A stretch of DNA of 64,000 nt from Methylibium sp965279545 (GCF_965279545.1 NZ_OZ257250.1:3038001-3102000); one strand, 5' to 3'. Shown: positions 27,286-39,224, counted from the stretch's first letter. Translations and numbers: made by a program. Notes: generated by a model from the sequence alone, not told the origin.

Positions 27286-28623
27286 TCAGCGCTCCTGCTT
27301 GTCGATCGAGCCCGTCGGTCGTGTCGAGACCGCGGCGTCGTGCTCCGGTGGCACCAGGTATTCGAGTTGGGCCCAGCGACCTGCGGTTTCCATCTCCAAG
27401 CGCAGGCGGTCCATGCGGGTGTCGATCTCCATGCGCCGGGCTTCGAGCACGGCGCCAAGGGGCCCGCTGCCACCCCGGTAGGCGGCCATCGCGGCGCGGG
27501 TGCGCTCCATCGCGAGCGGGATCAGCGAGGCGTCGTACTGCGCCAGCCGCTCGCGGTTGCCCTGCCACTCCTGCAACCAGCTTCGCGTCTCGGCCAAGTG
27601 CTCACGCGTAGCCTCTTCGCGCTGCGCACGCATCTGCTCGGCCAGCGCGAGCTTGGCGGCCAGGTCACGGTCCTGCCGGTTCTTCTGATCCAGTCGCAGC
27701 GGGATCGAGAGATTGACCGACACCATGTTCGAGTAGGCCGGCCCACGCTGGCTATACATCAGCTCTACACTCCAGTCGGAGCGCTTGTTGCTCTGCGCGA
27801 TGTCGGCGTCCGCACGCGCCATCTCCTCCTGCTTGCGCATCACGGCGATCTCGGGGTGGTGCTCAATCTGACCGGCCAAGCCGTCGGGATGAAAGTGCAC
27901 GGTCGTCACCGGTGGCAGGTCCCCCAACGGCTGCTCGGCGGCGTCGCCGACCCAGCGTGCGAGGCGGGTCTTGGCGGAGGCGATCTGCCGTTCGGTCAGC
28001 CGGATGCGGTCGTCGATCAGCGCGACGGCCGAGCGCGCTGAGAACACGTCAGCCTGCGCTCCGCGCCCGCTCCGGTAGGCCGCATCGGCAGCCTCGATCT
28101 GCAGGCTGGCCTCGGTGCGCTGCGAGCGCAGCACCACCAGCATCTGCTCCTGGTAGTGGCGGTCCAGCCAGGCCATCGCGGTGTCGCGCCGCAAGTTGGC
28201 CAAGGCCGCGGCGCGAGCGGCTTCGGCCGCTTCAGCTTCGCGGTCGAAGCGTGCCGAGCGCGCCTTGAGCTTGTCGCTGCGAGTGATCTCCTGCATCACA
28301 CCGACCGAGCGCATGGTCATGAAGTCGCGCGTCAGGCTGAAGCGGTCCGGAGTGTTGATCGGCAGGTTGTTGATGCCGACCTTGAGCGTCGGATCGGGCC
28401 GCTGCCCCGCGGCCACGGCCATGTCGCGTGACGCGGCGGCTGCTGCGTCCTGCGCGACGAGCTGCTGCGACCGGTCCTGCGCCGCCCGCAGAGCCTGATC
28501 AAGCGTGAGGCTGGCCTGCGCGTGGGCACCGTGGCTGACGAATGCCAGGCAAAGTGCCGAGCAAAGGACGGCCAGCACGGCCCCTCCCCGGCGCGGAAGG
28601 TGTGGAACGGAAGAAGCGAACAT
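27286..28623 (-). CDS. cusC: TolC-family outer-membrane channel of the Cus pump
   Basis: Outer-membrane efflux protein, 445 residues with a signal peptide ending GAHAQA. It shows two repeats rich in long Ala/Arg/Glu helices (OEP domains) as in CusC/TolC. No lipobox cysteine is at the cleavage site, unlike E. coli CusC. It precedes cusB by 2 bp and is probably the first pump gene of the cusCBA message. Specificity comes from the context. Confidence 0.88.
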   Translation of the reverse strand: MFASSVPHLPRRGGAVLAVLCSALCLAFVSHGAHAQASLTLDQALRAAQDRSQQLVAQDAAAAASRDMAVAAGQRPDPTLKVGINNLPINTPDRFSLTRDFMTMRSVGVMQEITRSDKLKARSARFDREAEAAEAARAAALANLRRDTAMAWLDRHYQEQMLVVLRSQRTEASLQIEAADAAYRSGRGAQADVFSARSAVALIDDRIRLTERQIASAKTRLARWVGDAAEQPLGDLPPVTTVHFHPDGLAGQIEHHPEIAVMRKQEEMARADADIAQSNKRSDWSVELMYSQRGPAYSNMVSVNLSIPLRLDQKNRQDRDLAAKLALAEQMRAQREEATREHLAETRSWLQEWQGNRERLAQYDASLIPLAMERTRAAMAAYRGGSGPLGAVLEARRMEIDTRMDRLRLEMETAGRWAQLEYLVPPEHDAAVSTRPTGSIDKQER

Positions 28624-28759
28624 GGAATCTCCAGACAACGAAACGTCGGCTTCGTGTCGGCCCGGCAGCCAGCGACGGGCACGAGCCCACGCGCGGGACG
28701 AGCACGACCGATGCGCCGAGGCGACCCGCAGGGTCGTCAGCGCAGCGTGGTCTGGAGGA

Positions 28760-29191
28760 TCAGATTCGGAAACAGCAGTGCAGGATGGCGTGCGGCGGAG
28801 AGGCCGCAACCAGTGCACTCGTCGCATCGGCCGCAGGGCGCGGGGCGGCGGTGGGCTCGGGAGCCAGTGGGGTGACGTACAAGGCGTTGAGCAATGCCGC
28901 CGGAACGCTCACAGTCGCAGCCTGATCGCTCTGCTGACCCTGATGGCAATGCTCCGCGCAAAGGTTAGCGAACGACGGGTCCATGGCACCAGCCATGTCT
29001 TCGCAATTGGCCATCGGTTGAACGGTGGCACCCTGCGGCGAAGAAGACTGGTCGCCTTGCATGGCATCGGGCGACATCTGCACCTTCGCGGCTGTCAGCC
29101 CCGGGCAGGCATAGGCGGAGACAGCCAGCTGCGCCAACAGCACAACGCCGACGAGCATCCGCGCGACCGAACGCGCAAAGCTGCGTCTCAT
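28760..29191 (-). CDS. Cys/His-rich secreted protein upstream of cusCBA
   Basis: A 143-residue exported protein (signal peptide ending SAYACPG). It has possible metal ligands: a CEDMAGAMD stretch, CAEHCHQ in the middle and a terminal HCCFRI. No assigned function. Its position in front of an RND pump operon, size and Cys/His pattern parallel 37058-37492 and 46124-46492, so it may be a periplasmic metal-sensing or buffering accessory; this is inference. Confidence 0.6.
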   Translation of the reverse strand: MRRSFARSVARMLVGVVLLAQLAVSAYACPGLTAAKVQMSPDAMQGDQSSSPQGATVQPMANCEDMAGAMDPSFANLCAEHCHQGQQSDQAATVSVPAALLNALYVTPLAPEPTAAPRPAADATSALVAASPPHAILHCCFRI

Positions 29192-29732
29192 GCCAAACGC
29201 CCCTTCAGCTCATGGGCCGCGCGCTCCGCACAAGGCGCAGCGCTGACGCAGAATGCGTCTGCGGTTGCGTCAGCGGTGATCGGCGAGAGGGTCATGTCTT
29301 GAAGTGCGAACGAGCAACTCGTTGGTCGAGATTCCAGTGTAGTCGCACCAAGGCCGAACGGCTTACGGGCCGATGCCCGGAATCCGTGACCGAAAAGCCG
29401 CTCATGATTGTCCCCGCGCCAACCTGACCGTGAGCGCCGCCGGTTCGGCCGCCTTGTTCGTCCACATCCAGCAGTAGTCCTGCTCGACCTTCGTGTCGAG
29501 TCTGCCCTGGGCCACGACGGCGGCGGACCGCTTGGCGGGGAACACGATGGATTTCCCGACGTGGTAGTGCACGTTGAAGTCCAACGGCGCGGCGGCCCGG
29601 TAGTCCCAGCGCACCTTGACACGCGCGGGCAGCTTGCCGCAAACCTCGACGGGCTTGCCGGGCGCTACGCTCACCGTGTGCTCGAAGCGACCGGCTGTGT
29701 CCCACGTGATGTCCACCGCCTCGGCCATCGCG

Positions 29733-32186
<2,454 letters not shown>

Positions 32187-32230
32187 GGTGTTCTCCTCTG
32201 CTTGCTCGTCAGTGGCAAGGAAATGCGCAA

Positions 32231-32262
32231 AGGATAGACTCCGTACTCGACCCCAGAGTCAA
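32231..32262 (-). promoter_or_regulatory. MerR-type promoter/operator of the copper ATPase gene
   Basis: TTGACT (32262-32257) and TATCCT (32236-32231) are separated by 20 bp, longer than the optimal 17, and the spacer holds the dyad GACTC...GAGTC. This overlong spacer with a dyad is the hallmark of promoters activated by MerR-family regulators. The divergent regulator gene begins 14 bp away. Confidence 0.88.
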
Positions 32263-32275
32263 GGACTTTCTTTGC

Positions 32276-32716
32276 ATGACCGCAACCGCACCCGAATCCC
32301 TGACCATCGGACGGCTCGCCCGCGCAGCCGGCGTTGGTGTCGAGACCATCCGCTATTACCAGCAGCGCGGGCTGCTGCCGGTGCCCTCCACGGTCGGCGC
32401 GTTCCGCCACTATCCGGTCGGACTGACCGCCCGCATCCACTTCATCAAGCGCGCACAGGAACTCGGCTTCTCGCTGGACGAGATCACCGAGCTGCTGCGG
32501 CTGGAGGACGGTGCGCACCGCAAGTCAATCCGTCGCATCGCGACCGACCGCCTTGGCCAGATCGAACAGAAGCTCGCCGACCTGAAGCGGATGCAGAAGG
32601 TGTTGCGGCACCTCGTCACCGAATGCGAGCACACCGGCAACGAGCTGCCGTGCCCGATCATCGCCACGCTGGCGTCGCCGGCCTCTGGTAGCGAGCGGGT
32701 TCACTTGGCGACCTGA
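32276..32716 (+). CDS. MerR-family metal-responsive regulator
   Basis: 146 residues: N-terminal winged HTH (LTIGRLARAAGVGVETIRYYQQRGLL), coiled-coil dimer helix, and a C-terminal metal loop CEHTGNELPCPII with two cysteines separated by eight residues. That spacing equals the mercury sensor MerR, but the helix cysteine of MerR (LEDGTHC) is HRK here, so the site lacks one of MerR's three Hg ligands; Cu(I)/Ag(I) sensing as in CueR fits the neighbours better. Divergent from copA; its last 16 bp overlap cusF tail to tail. Confidence 0.88.
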   Translation: MTATAPESLTIGRLARAAGVGVETIRYYQQRGLLPVPSTVGAFRHYPVGLTARIHFIKRAQELGFSLDEITELLRLEDGAHRKSIRRIATDRLGQIEQKLADLKRMQKVLRHLVTECEHTGNELPCPIIATLASPASGSERVHLAT

Positions 32717-33045
32717 ATCTCCGTCACCACGATCGCGCCGCCGGCCTTCTCGGCCCTGAACTTCACCTTGTCGCCAGGCTTGACCATGTCGAGCATGGCA
32801 GCGTCCTTGACCTGGAACAGCATCGTCATGCCCGGCATGTCCAGGTTCTTGATCTCGCCGTGTTTGATGGTGATCTTCTTGGTGTCCTTGTCCACCTTGC
32901 GAATCTCGCCCTCGGTCATGTCGGTAGAAGCGGCCTGGGCCACCACGATGTCGGCGTTGCGGTCGGATTGCGCGGACGCGGCGATAGAAAGCATTGAGAG
33001 CATCGCGGCCGTTGTCGCCGTCAGCAGGGTCTTGGAAATGTTCAT
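32701..33045 (-). CDS. cusF: Periplasmic copper chaperone CusF-like
   Basis: 114 residues with a signal peptide (SIAASAQS) and one CusF beta-barrel. The metal site reads HGEIKNLDMPGMTMLF: His and both M-x-M methionines are kept, but the cation-pi tryptophan of E. coli CusF is replaced by Met. The domain fused to CusB in this window keeps the Trp. Start ATG 33045. It lies upstream of nothing in its own direction except the convergent regulator. Confidence 0.88.
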   Translation of the reverse strand: MNISKTLLTATTAAMLSMLSIAASAQSDRNADIVVAQAASTDMTEGEIRKVDKDTKKITIKHGEIKNLDMPGMTMLFQVKDAAMLDMVKPGDKVKFRAEKAGGAIVVTEIQVAK

Positions 33046-33089
33046 GGTCGTTCCTTTGAAGTTCGGACTTGCGTTGATGCCGGGGATGT

Positions 33090-33629
33090 TCAGTGCTGGT
33101 GCGATCCGTGGCCGTCGGCTTTCACCGGTGTTGCGGTGCCAGCCACCACCACCTGCCCCTTCATGCCGGCCTCGTAGTGGCCGGGTTGCAGGCAGGCGAA
33201 GTCGAAAGTCCCGGTTTTGGTGAACTGCCACACCAGCTCGCCGGTCTTGCCGGCTTCGACGCTGGCCTGGTTCGGGTCGGCGTGTTCCATCTCGGGGAAC
33301 TTGAGCATCAGCGCCGCGTGTTCCTTCAGCTCCTTGATGGTGCCCAGCACCATCTCGTGCTTGACCTTGCCTTGGTTCTTCAGCATGAAGCGAATGGTCT
33401 CGTTGCGCTTAACGGCAACGCTCGGCGGGCTGAAGCGCATCGCGTCGCTCATCGTGATCTCGACTGTGCGGGTGACCTTCTTCGGGTCGCCGGGCTTGCC
33501 CAGCGCCGAGGCATGGCCGCCGTCCACGTGGCCGCCTGCTGTCTTGGCGTGATCGTCGTCGCCGTGTGCGAATGCGGCGCTGCCGAGCGCGACGAGGCTG
33601 ATGGCCAAGAGTCTGTGGATGTAGTTCAT
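33090..33629 (-). CDS. Cupredoxin-domain periplasmic copper protein
   Basis: 179 residues: signal peptide (LGSAAFAHG), a His-rich segment (HGDDDHAKTAGGHVDGGHA), then a plastocyanin-like fold with a type 1-like site: the C-terminal C-x4-H-x4-M motif (ACLQPGHYEAGM) plus an upstream histidine in KVKHEMV. Likely a copper carrier or scavenger. ATG 33629 has AAGGA 7 bases upstream; a TTG five codons earlier is less likely. Located between the multicopper oxidase and cusF. Confidence 0.85.
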   Translation of the reverse strand: MNYIHRLLAISLVALGSAAFAHGDDDHAKTAGGHVDGGHASALGKPGDPKKVTRTVEITMSDAMRFSPPSVAVKRNETIRFMLKNQGKVKHEMVLGTIKELKEHAALMLKFPEMEHADPNQASVEAGKTGELVWQFTKTGTFDFACLQPGHYEAGMKGQVVVAGTATPVKADGHGSHQH

Positions 33630-33677
33630 GGAGATTCCTTTCAAGTTGGTGTGAACAGAGGGGTTGGCGGGCAGGCA

Positions 33678-35111
33678 TCAATGGCCCATGTGTCCGCTGG
33701 GCTTGCGGACCTGAACTTCGACCTCTTTCATGGGCATGTTTTCGGTGGGCATCGACTGCCCGCCCTCGGCCTGGAACCGCGCGGGATCGGGCATCGCACC
33801 CGTCCACTCGAAGGCGACCGTGCCCTTGGGGTGCTGGTACCAACCCGGGTCCTTGTAGTCGCCGGCCTTCTGTTCCTTGCGGACCTTGACGACGCTGAAC
33901 ATGCCGCCCATCTCGACCGAGCCGACCGGCCCTTCGCCGGTCATCATTCGTTCGGTGTTGTCGGGCAGCGGCATCTCCATCTCGGCCATGTCGGCCATGC
34001 CGCGTTCGCTCATCACCATGTAGTCGGGTATCAGCTTGGTGATCTGCTTGGCGACGCCCTGGTGGTCCACGCCGATCATGGTCGGCACGTCGTGGCCCAT
34101 CGCGTTCATCGTGTGGTGGCTCTTGTGGCAATGGAACGCCCAGTCGCCCTCCTCGTCGGCCAGGAACTCGATCTGCCGCATCTGGCCCACCGCCACGTCG
34201 GTCGTCACCTCGGGCCAGCGCGTGGTCTTCGGCGTCGGGCCACCATCGGTGCCGGTCACCATGAACTCGTGGCCGTGCAGATGGATCGGATGGTTCGTCA
34301 TCGTCAGGTTGCCGATGCGGATGCGCACCTTGTCGTTCTTGCGCACCACCGGCGGGTCGATGCCCGGGAACACGCGGCTGTTCCAGCTCCACAGGTTGAA
34401 GTCGAGCATCGTCATGATCTTCGGCGTGTAGGCGCCGGGGTCGATGTCGTAGGCGTTGAGCAGGAAGACGAAGTCGCGGTCCACCTCTTCGATCAGCGGA
34501 TGCTTCGCCCTCGGGTGGGTGATCCAGAAGCCCATCATTCCCATCGCCATCTGCGTCATCTCGTCGGCGTGCGGGTGGTACATGAAAGTACCCGGGCGAC
34601 GCGCGACGAACTCGTAGACGAAGGTCTTGCCGGGCTGGATCGCGGGCTGGTTCAGGCCAGCCACGCCATCCATGCCGTTGGGCAGGCGCTGGCCGTGCCA
34701 GTGCACCGTCGTGTGCTCGGGCAGCTTGTTGGTGACGAAGATGCGCACGCGGTCGCCTTCGACTACCTCGATCGTCGGCCCCGGGCTCTGACCGTTGTAG
34801 CCCCACAGGTGCGCCTTGAAGCCCGGCGACATCTCGCGTACCACCGGCTCGGCAACCAAGTGGAACTCCTTGACGCCGTTGTTCATGCGCCAGGGCAGCG
34901 TCCAGCCGTTCAGGGTGACCACGGGGTTGTAGGGCCGGCCGGTGTTGGGCACCAGCGGCGGCATCGTGTCGGGCTTGGTCTGCATGACCGGCTCCGGCAA
35001 CGCGGCCATCGCCACGCGGCTGACGGAAGCCGCTGCAGCGGCGGCCGTGATAGCCCCCGCACCCCGAAAGAAATTGCGTCTCGAAAACATCTGATGGTCC
35101 TTGGGGTTCAA
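33678..35111 (-). CDS. Tat-exported multicopper oxidase
   Basis: Three-domain copper oxidase of 477 residues. A twin-arginine signal (SRRNFFRGAG) leads; copper ligands are HWHG, HPHADEM, HPIHLHGHEF and the T1/trinuclear HCHKSHHTM. A Met-rich tail segment (MADMAEMEMPLPDNTERM) resembles Cu(I)-binding regions in CueO/CopA-type oxidases. Expected role: oxidising toxic Cu(I) to Cu(II) in the periplasm. Start ATG 35111 overlaps the TolC-like gene stop as ATGA. Confidence 0.93.
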   Translation of the reverse strand: MNPKDHQMFSRRNFFRGAGAITAAAAAASVSRVAMAALPEPVMQTKPDTMPPLVPNTGRPYNPVVTLNGWTLPWRMNNGVKEFHLVAEPVVREMSPGFKAHLWGYNGQSPGPTIEVVEGDRVRIFVTNKLPEHTTVHWHGQRLPNGMDGVAGLNQPAIQPGKTFVYEFVARRPGTFMYHPHADEMTQMAMGMMGFWITHPRAKHPLIEEVDRDFVFLLNAYDIDPGAYTPKIMTMLDFNLWSWNSRVFPGIDPPVVRKNDKVRIRIGNLTMTNHPIHLHGHEFMVTGTDGGPTPKTTRWPEVTTDVAVGQMRQIEFLADEEGDWAFHCHKSHHTMNAMGHDVPTMIGVDHQGVAKQITKLIPDYMVMSERGMADMAEMEMPLPDNTERMMTGEGPVGSVEMGGMFSVVKVRKEQKAGDYKDPGWYQHPKGTVAFEWTGAMPDPARFQAEGGQSMPTENMPMKEVEVQVRKPSGHMGH

Positions 35112-36529
35112 TGCGCCGCCGCGCCGCTGTCCGTCGTGGACATCGCGGCGGGCAGTGCGGTCATGCTCGGAGTGCCAATCAGCGCCATGTCGAGATCGGC
35201 CTGGGCTAGCCAGAAGTCGCGCAGGGCCTCGATGTAGCCGTTGACACTCGTGATCTGCGAACGGGCGTCAGCGAGCAGTTCGAACACGCCGATCAGCATC
35301 CCGTTGTAGCGAAGCTGGTTCTCTTCCGAGATGCGCTTCTTCAGAGGGACGATCTCGTCGCGGACGTGGCGGGCGATGTCGTAGCTGGTGCGGTAGTTCG
35401 CATAGGCGCCGCGCACTTCGCTGCGTGCGTTGATCGCGGTTTCGGCCGCGCGGTTGACGGCCTGCATGTAGATCGCCTCGGCCTTGGCAACGCGCGCGCC
35501 GCCCCAGTCGAACAGCGGCAGCTCGACGCTGATGGTGTAGCCGCGCTGTGTCGGCGCATCGTTGTACGAGTTGCGCACCGCGCCGACTTCCAGCACGTTG
35601 ACGAAGCGCGTGGCGCGGGTCAGCCCAAGGTTCTTCGCGAGCTGCTCGGTCCCGAGCCTGGCGGCCTGCACGTCCAGGCGCTGCGCCATTGCGGTCTGCT
35701 CGATGTCGGGCAGGTCGTTCGGCGCCTTGGGCAGGTCGGGCAAGCGTTCAGGCAGGCGGAACTGGGTCTGCGATCCCCACAAGCCCATCAACCGGGTCAA
35801 GCGCTCGCGAGCTGCGCCGCGTGCCTGCTCGGCGCGCGCGAGGTTGAGCGCGGCATCGGCGTAGAAGCTCTGCTCGCGCGCCTGCTGCAGCTTGTTCCAG
35901 TTGCCGGCCTGGGCCTGCCGGCGCGCAAGCTCGGCGCCGGCCTCGGCAGCAGTCTGCACTTGCAGCATGTAGCGCTTGGTTTCGTCGGCGGCCACCGCAA
36001 GCACATAGGCCTTGCGCGTCTCGGATGCCAGCGACAGCATGCTGAGCGCGACGGCACCGCGCGCCTGCTCGAAGCGCCGCGCCTCGATCTGGTTCACCAT
36101 CGGCAGCATCAGCAGCCGCGCCAGGTTGAACTGGATGCCACGGTCGATCTCGACACTGGAGCCCTGGGTCAGGCGACCGAAGCTGAAGCCGGGGTTGGGC
36201 AGGCGACCGGCCTGCACCATGTCGGCTTCGCTGACGCCGAGTTCGGCGAACGAAGCCTGCAGGCCTCGGTTGTTCAGCAAAGCGACCTGCACGGCATCGT
36301 CGGCCGACAAGGGCTGTTCGAGCAGCTGCGCCACGCGCTTGTCGATGGCGTCGCGATCGGCATCGCTGCGCGCCCAGGTGACCTGCTTGCCGAGCCGGTC
36401 CTTGGCGACCTGCTCGACCGGCCCAAAGCCACCGTCGGGGCTGAGCGACGCGCAGCCGCTCAGGGCCAGCAGCGCGAGTGAAGCGAGGATGAGCCGCTTG
36501 CGGGGCAACTTGAGGGAGCGGGAGTTCAT
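35108..36529 (-). CDS. TolC-family outer-membrane lipoprotein
   Basis: 473 residues with lipobox LSGC (SGCASL) and two OEP repeats with long amphipathic helices. It precedes the multicopper oxidase with an ATGA overlap, an arrangement seen in copper-resistance clusters where the channel works with copper export or oxidase systems. ATG 36529 is favoured over a GTG at 36538 because GAGGTGA lies five bases before it. Confidence 0.88.
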   Translation of the reverse strand: MNSRSLKLPRKRLILASLALLALSGCASLSPDGGFGPVEQVAKDRLGKQVTWARSDADRDAIDKRVAQLLEQPLSADDAVQVALLNNRGLQASFAELGVSEADMVQAGRLPNPGFSFGRLTQGSSVEIDRGIQFNLARLLMLPMVNQIEARRFEQARGAVALSMLSLASETRKAYVLAVAADETKRYMLQVQTAAEAGAELARRQAQAGNWNKLQQAREQSFYADAALNLARAEQARGAARERLTRLMGLWGSQTQFRLPERLPDLPKAPNDLPDIEQTAMAQRLDVQAARLGTEQLAKNLGLTRATRFVNVLEVGAVRNSYNDAPTQRGYTISVELPLFDWGGARVAKAEAIYMQAVNRAAETAINARSEVRGAYANYRTSYDIARHVRDEIVPLKKRISEENQLRYNGMLIGVFELLADARSQITSVNGYIEALRDFWLAQADLDMALIGTPSMTALPAAMSTTDSGAAAH

Positions 36530-36539
36530 GGCGTTCACC

Positions 36540-36929
36540 TCACTTCATCCCGTGGCCGGTGTGGCCGCCCGATGCCGGCGTGGCAGCGGGCACCGGCTGC
36601 AACGCTGCGGGCGCGGCTGGCCGCGCGGTGTCGGGCTCACGGGCCTCGCGGGCGTAGGAGCGCCAACCGCCACGCTGGCGAACCAGGTCGTTGGTCTCGC
36701 GCCAGGGCGCGACCTGCGGCTCAGCGAACGCCTGATAGGCCCGCAGTGGTGAGGCGTAAAGCGCAGAAGGAACCGGCGCCTTCGCGTCGGCGGGGTCCGG
36801 CCGGTTGGCCTTTGCGGTCGCCGCAGCCGGTGCAGCGGCGGGCGTTTGAGCCTGCGCAGGCGCAAGCCCAAGATGCAGGCCGGCGATGGCCCACATCGGC
36901 AGCAACGCTGCCTTGGATTTCAAGAGCAT
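36540..36929 (-). CDS. Small secreted Ala/Pro-rich protein
   Basis: 129 residues from ATG 36929. Signal peptide ends LAPAQAQ; the Ala/Pro-rich mature part has a conserved-looking core (YASPLRAYQAFAEPQVAPWRETNDLVRQRGGWRSYAREA) and a terminal HTGHGMK. No function recognised, but this type of small protein is a regular neighbour of the copper oxidase/TolC pair, which it precedes by 10 bp. Confidence 0.65.
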   Translation of the reverse strand: MLLKSKAALLPMWAIAGLHLGLAPAQAQTPAAAPAAATAKANRPDPADAKAPVPSALYASPLRAYQAFAEPQVAPWRETNDLVRQRGGWRSYAREAREPDTARPAAPAALQPVPAATPASGGHTGHGMK

Positions 36930-37057
36930 GACGATCCTCGTCTCGAACACCAGCAGCGTTGCGCGGCCGGCGACGGTCAATGAAGCGCACGCGCTGCCGC
37001 GTCAGAAAACGCAGGCGTCGCACCGCCAAAGCGATGCGAGGGCGCGTGCAGCGCCCG

Positions 37058-37492
37058 TTAGACGAAGAAAAGTCTGGGAGGTTTGTCCGGCCCGTCTGCG
37101 ACGAAGCCGACGTGCGACGTGGGCACGTAGGTGGCCGGCGCAACGGCCGGCGCCAGGGGTTCGAAGGTGACGGCGGCAGTGGGCATCGCCGCCCCCATGC
37201 AGCAGGCCGCGCAGGCGCTGCATTTGAACTTCATAAGCTTGTCGAGGTGGTGCACCGACAGTGCGTCGCCGTCGACCGACGCCGCTTCGTCGTGATCGGC
37301 GGCGACGCCCATCTCGTGGTGGTGCTGCTCACCGGCGGCGTGCTCGTCGGCTTCGGTGGTGTCGGCCATCGCAGCCGTCATCAGGCGATGGTGGTTCGAG
37401 CCGCAATTGAACATGGTTGCCGCAGCAAAGCCCTGCAAGGGCAACGCCAGCAACAACAGCCATGTCAACACGATACGGAACCGAAGACGCAT
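37058..37492 (-). CDS. Cys/His-rich secreted protein of metal-efflux operons
   Basis: 144 residues with a signal peptide (ALPLQGFAAA). It has a His-rich central region (EQHHHEMGVAADHDE), then KCSACAACCMGAA (four cysteines in nine residues), and a terminal VADGPDKPPRLFFV. No catalytic domain. Its Cys/His content suggests periplasmic metal binding. It heads the tolC-like/oxidase/cupredoxin/cusF run and resembles 28760-29191 and CzcI in layout. Confidence 0.65.
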   Translation of the reverse strand: MRLRFRIVLTWLLLLALPLQGFAAATMFNCGSNHHRLMTAAMADTTEADEHAAGEQHHHEMGVAADHDEAASVDGDALSVHHLDKLMKFKCSACAACCMGAAMPTAAVTFEPLAPAVAPATYVPTSHVGFVADGPDKPPRLFFV

Positions 37493-37591
37493 CGAGCAAG
37501 TGTAGAGCGATTCTCAATTTCCCCGCCGGAATGGCCTCAGCCACAACCGGCTAGTTGCAGGAAGCTCTTGTCGGTTCCAGGCACGCCGCGC

Positions 37592-38635
37592 TCAATGCCT
37601 GTGACGATGGTGAGGGTCCGGATAGTGCGCATGGCTGTGCGTGGTGGCGGCATGCACATGGGCATGACTGTGCCGCTCTGCAGGTGCGGCACCGCTCTCG
37701 TGCAAATGTTGATGGTGCTCGTCGTGGACATGCTCGTGGGTGTGCTCGTCGGGCTCGTGCGTGTGCAGGTGCCCATGCCGTTCGGTCAGGTGCAACCAGA
37801 CACCCACGGCCATCAGCGCCCCGGCCAGCAGCAGCACCGGCGTGACCGGCTCGCCAAGCATGAGCACCCCGAGCAAGGCGCCGAAGAACGGCGCGACGGA
37901 GAAGTAGGCGCCAGTACGCGCGGTGCCCAAATGCCGCAGCGCCACGACGAACAACACCAGGCTCGCGCCGTAGCTCAGGAAGCCCAGCACTGCCGCTGAG
38001 GCCAGGGTCGCTGTACCGGGCCAGGTGGCCCCGAGCCACCACGACAGCAGCAGGTTCGTGCTGCCTGCGGCGAGCCCCTTGACCATCGCGATGAAGGAGG
38101 CATCGGACAGCGACACCTTGCGGGTGAGGTTGTTGTCGATGGCCCAGGCCAGGCAGGCTCCGACCACGGCGAGCGCGCCGAGTCCGCTGTAGCCCGCACT
38201 CTCGCTTGGCCAGCTCAGCACGACCGCGCCCGCGACGATGGCCAGCATGCCCAGTGCGATGCGCCGGTCGAAGTTTTCCTTGAACACGAACCAGGCAAGC
38301 GCGGCGGTGAGCACGCCCTCGGCGTTGAGCAGCAACGAGGCGCCGGTGGCTGGCATGGACGCCAACCCGAACATCAGCAGCACGGGCCCGACCACGCCAC
38401 CGGCCAGCGTAGCGCCAGCCAGCCAGCCCCACTCGTGCCCCGACGGGCGCACTGAGGGCGAGCGGCGCACCCGACGCAGCAACCAGAGACCCGTGCCGGA
38501 GCCCAGATAGAGCAAGGCGGCGAGCAGCCAGGGATCGGTGCGGGTGACCAGCAGCTTGGCGAACGGTGTTCCCGCGCCGAACAAGAGCGCCGCGCCCAAT
38601 GCGGCGACGACGCCTCGATCCAGTCCGGTCTTCAT
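37592..38635 (-). CDS. EamA/DMT-family transporter with His-rich tail
   Basis: 347 residues: ten membrane helices in two EamA repeats, followed from about residue 283 by an extended His-rich tail (HLHTHEPDEHTHEHVHDEHHQ and HSHAHVHAATTHSHAHYPDPHH). Such tails bind Zn/Ni/Co, so metal export or regulation is plausible, although EamA transporters usually carry metabolites. It sits downstream of the czc-type genes. Substrate unknown. Confidence 0.85.
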   Translation of the reverse strand: MKTGLDRGVVAALGAALLFGAGTPFAKLLVTRTDPWLLAALLYLGSGTGLWLLRRVRRSPSVRPSGHEWGWLAGATLAGGVVGPVLLMFGLASMPATGASLLLNAEGVLTAALAWFVFKENFDRRIALGMLAIVAGAVVLSWPSESAGYSGLGALAVVGACLAWAIDNNLTRKVSLSDASFIAMVKGLAAGSTNLLLSWWLGATWPGTATLASAAVLGFLSYGASLVLFVVALRHLGTARTGAYFSVAPFFGALLGVLMLGEPVTPVLLLAGALMAVGVWLHLTERHGHLHTHEPDEHTHEHVHDEHHQHLHESGAAPAERHSHAHVHAATTHSHAHYPDPHHRHRH

Positions 38636-38675
38636 GTGCTGGCCGGAGCGTCAAGTCCTTCGGTGACCGCCATCG

Positions 38676-39224
38676 TCATGGGCCCAGGTTGACGTCTGCA
38701 ATGAGTTTCGACCGAAGCGCCCGTCGCCGGGCGCCCTCTGCATCAGGCTCCGCCCAACTGTACGTGGAGCCCCAGGCCCACACACTGCCTTCAACTTCGA
38801 CGAACAGAACCTCCCCGGCACGAGCATTGACGTATGTGACGTGACGCTTGGCCTCCCACTCGATCACGACCTGATGGTTGCCAGGCCTCAGCCGGACACG
38901 CACCACTGAATACGGAATCGTCAGCACAGCCGGCTGATCGTCGACGAACACCGGCACCCGGTTTGCCATGTCACCCCAACGCCTTCTCACGATGTACAGC
39001 ATCCCCGCTTCAGGCGTTGCTTCGAACCGCTTTGCATCTGCCTCGACGGCGGCAGAGGGCACCGGAAGCGCGGTGCAAGTCAGCGTCTGGCGGTAGGTTT
39101 TGCCAACGCGATGACAGTAGGTCCCGTCGGCTTCGACGGGCCGCGCGGGCGAGGTTGCGCAGCCGCTCGACAGGGTCGCAATGGCGCCCAGGAACACGAG
39201 CGATGCGAATCGTCTGAAATTCAT
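38676..39224 (-). CDS. Lipoprotein with DUF2846-like domain
   Basis: 182 residues; lipobox SSGC (LSSGCATS). The mature part has the YIVRRRWG...VPVFVDDQPAVLTIPYSVVRVRLRPGNHQVVIEW pattern of DUF2846/PEGA-like envelope proteins. Function unknown. It begins 10 bp after the P-II-like gene, suggesting co-transcription with the czc-type operon. Confidence 0.7.
   Translation of the reverse strand: MNFRRFASLVFLGAIATLSSGCATSPARPVEADGTYCHRVGKTYRQTLTCTALPVPSAAVEADAKRFEATPEAGMLYIVRRRWGDMANRVPVFVDDQPAVLTIPYSVVRVRLRPGNHQVVIEWEAKRHVTYVNARAGEVLFVEVEGSVWAWGSTYSWAEPDAEGARRRALRSKLIADVNLGP

Noticed and set aside
29309..29323. AACGAG-CAA-CTCGTT inverted repeat upstream of the cus-associated secreted protein
   Set aside because: Could be an operator, but no convincing promoter spacing is visible around it, so it is not listed as a regulatory site.
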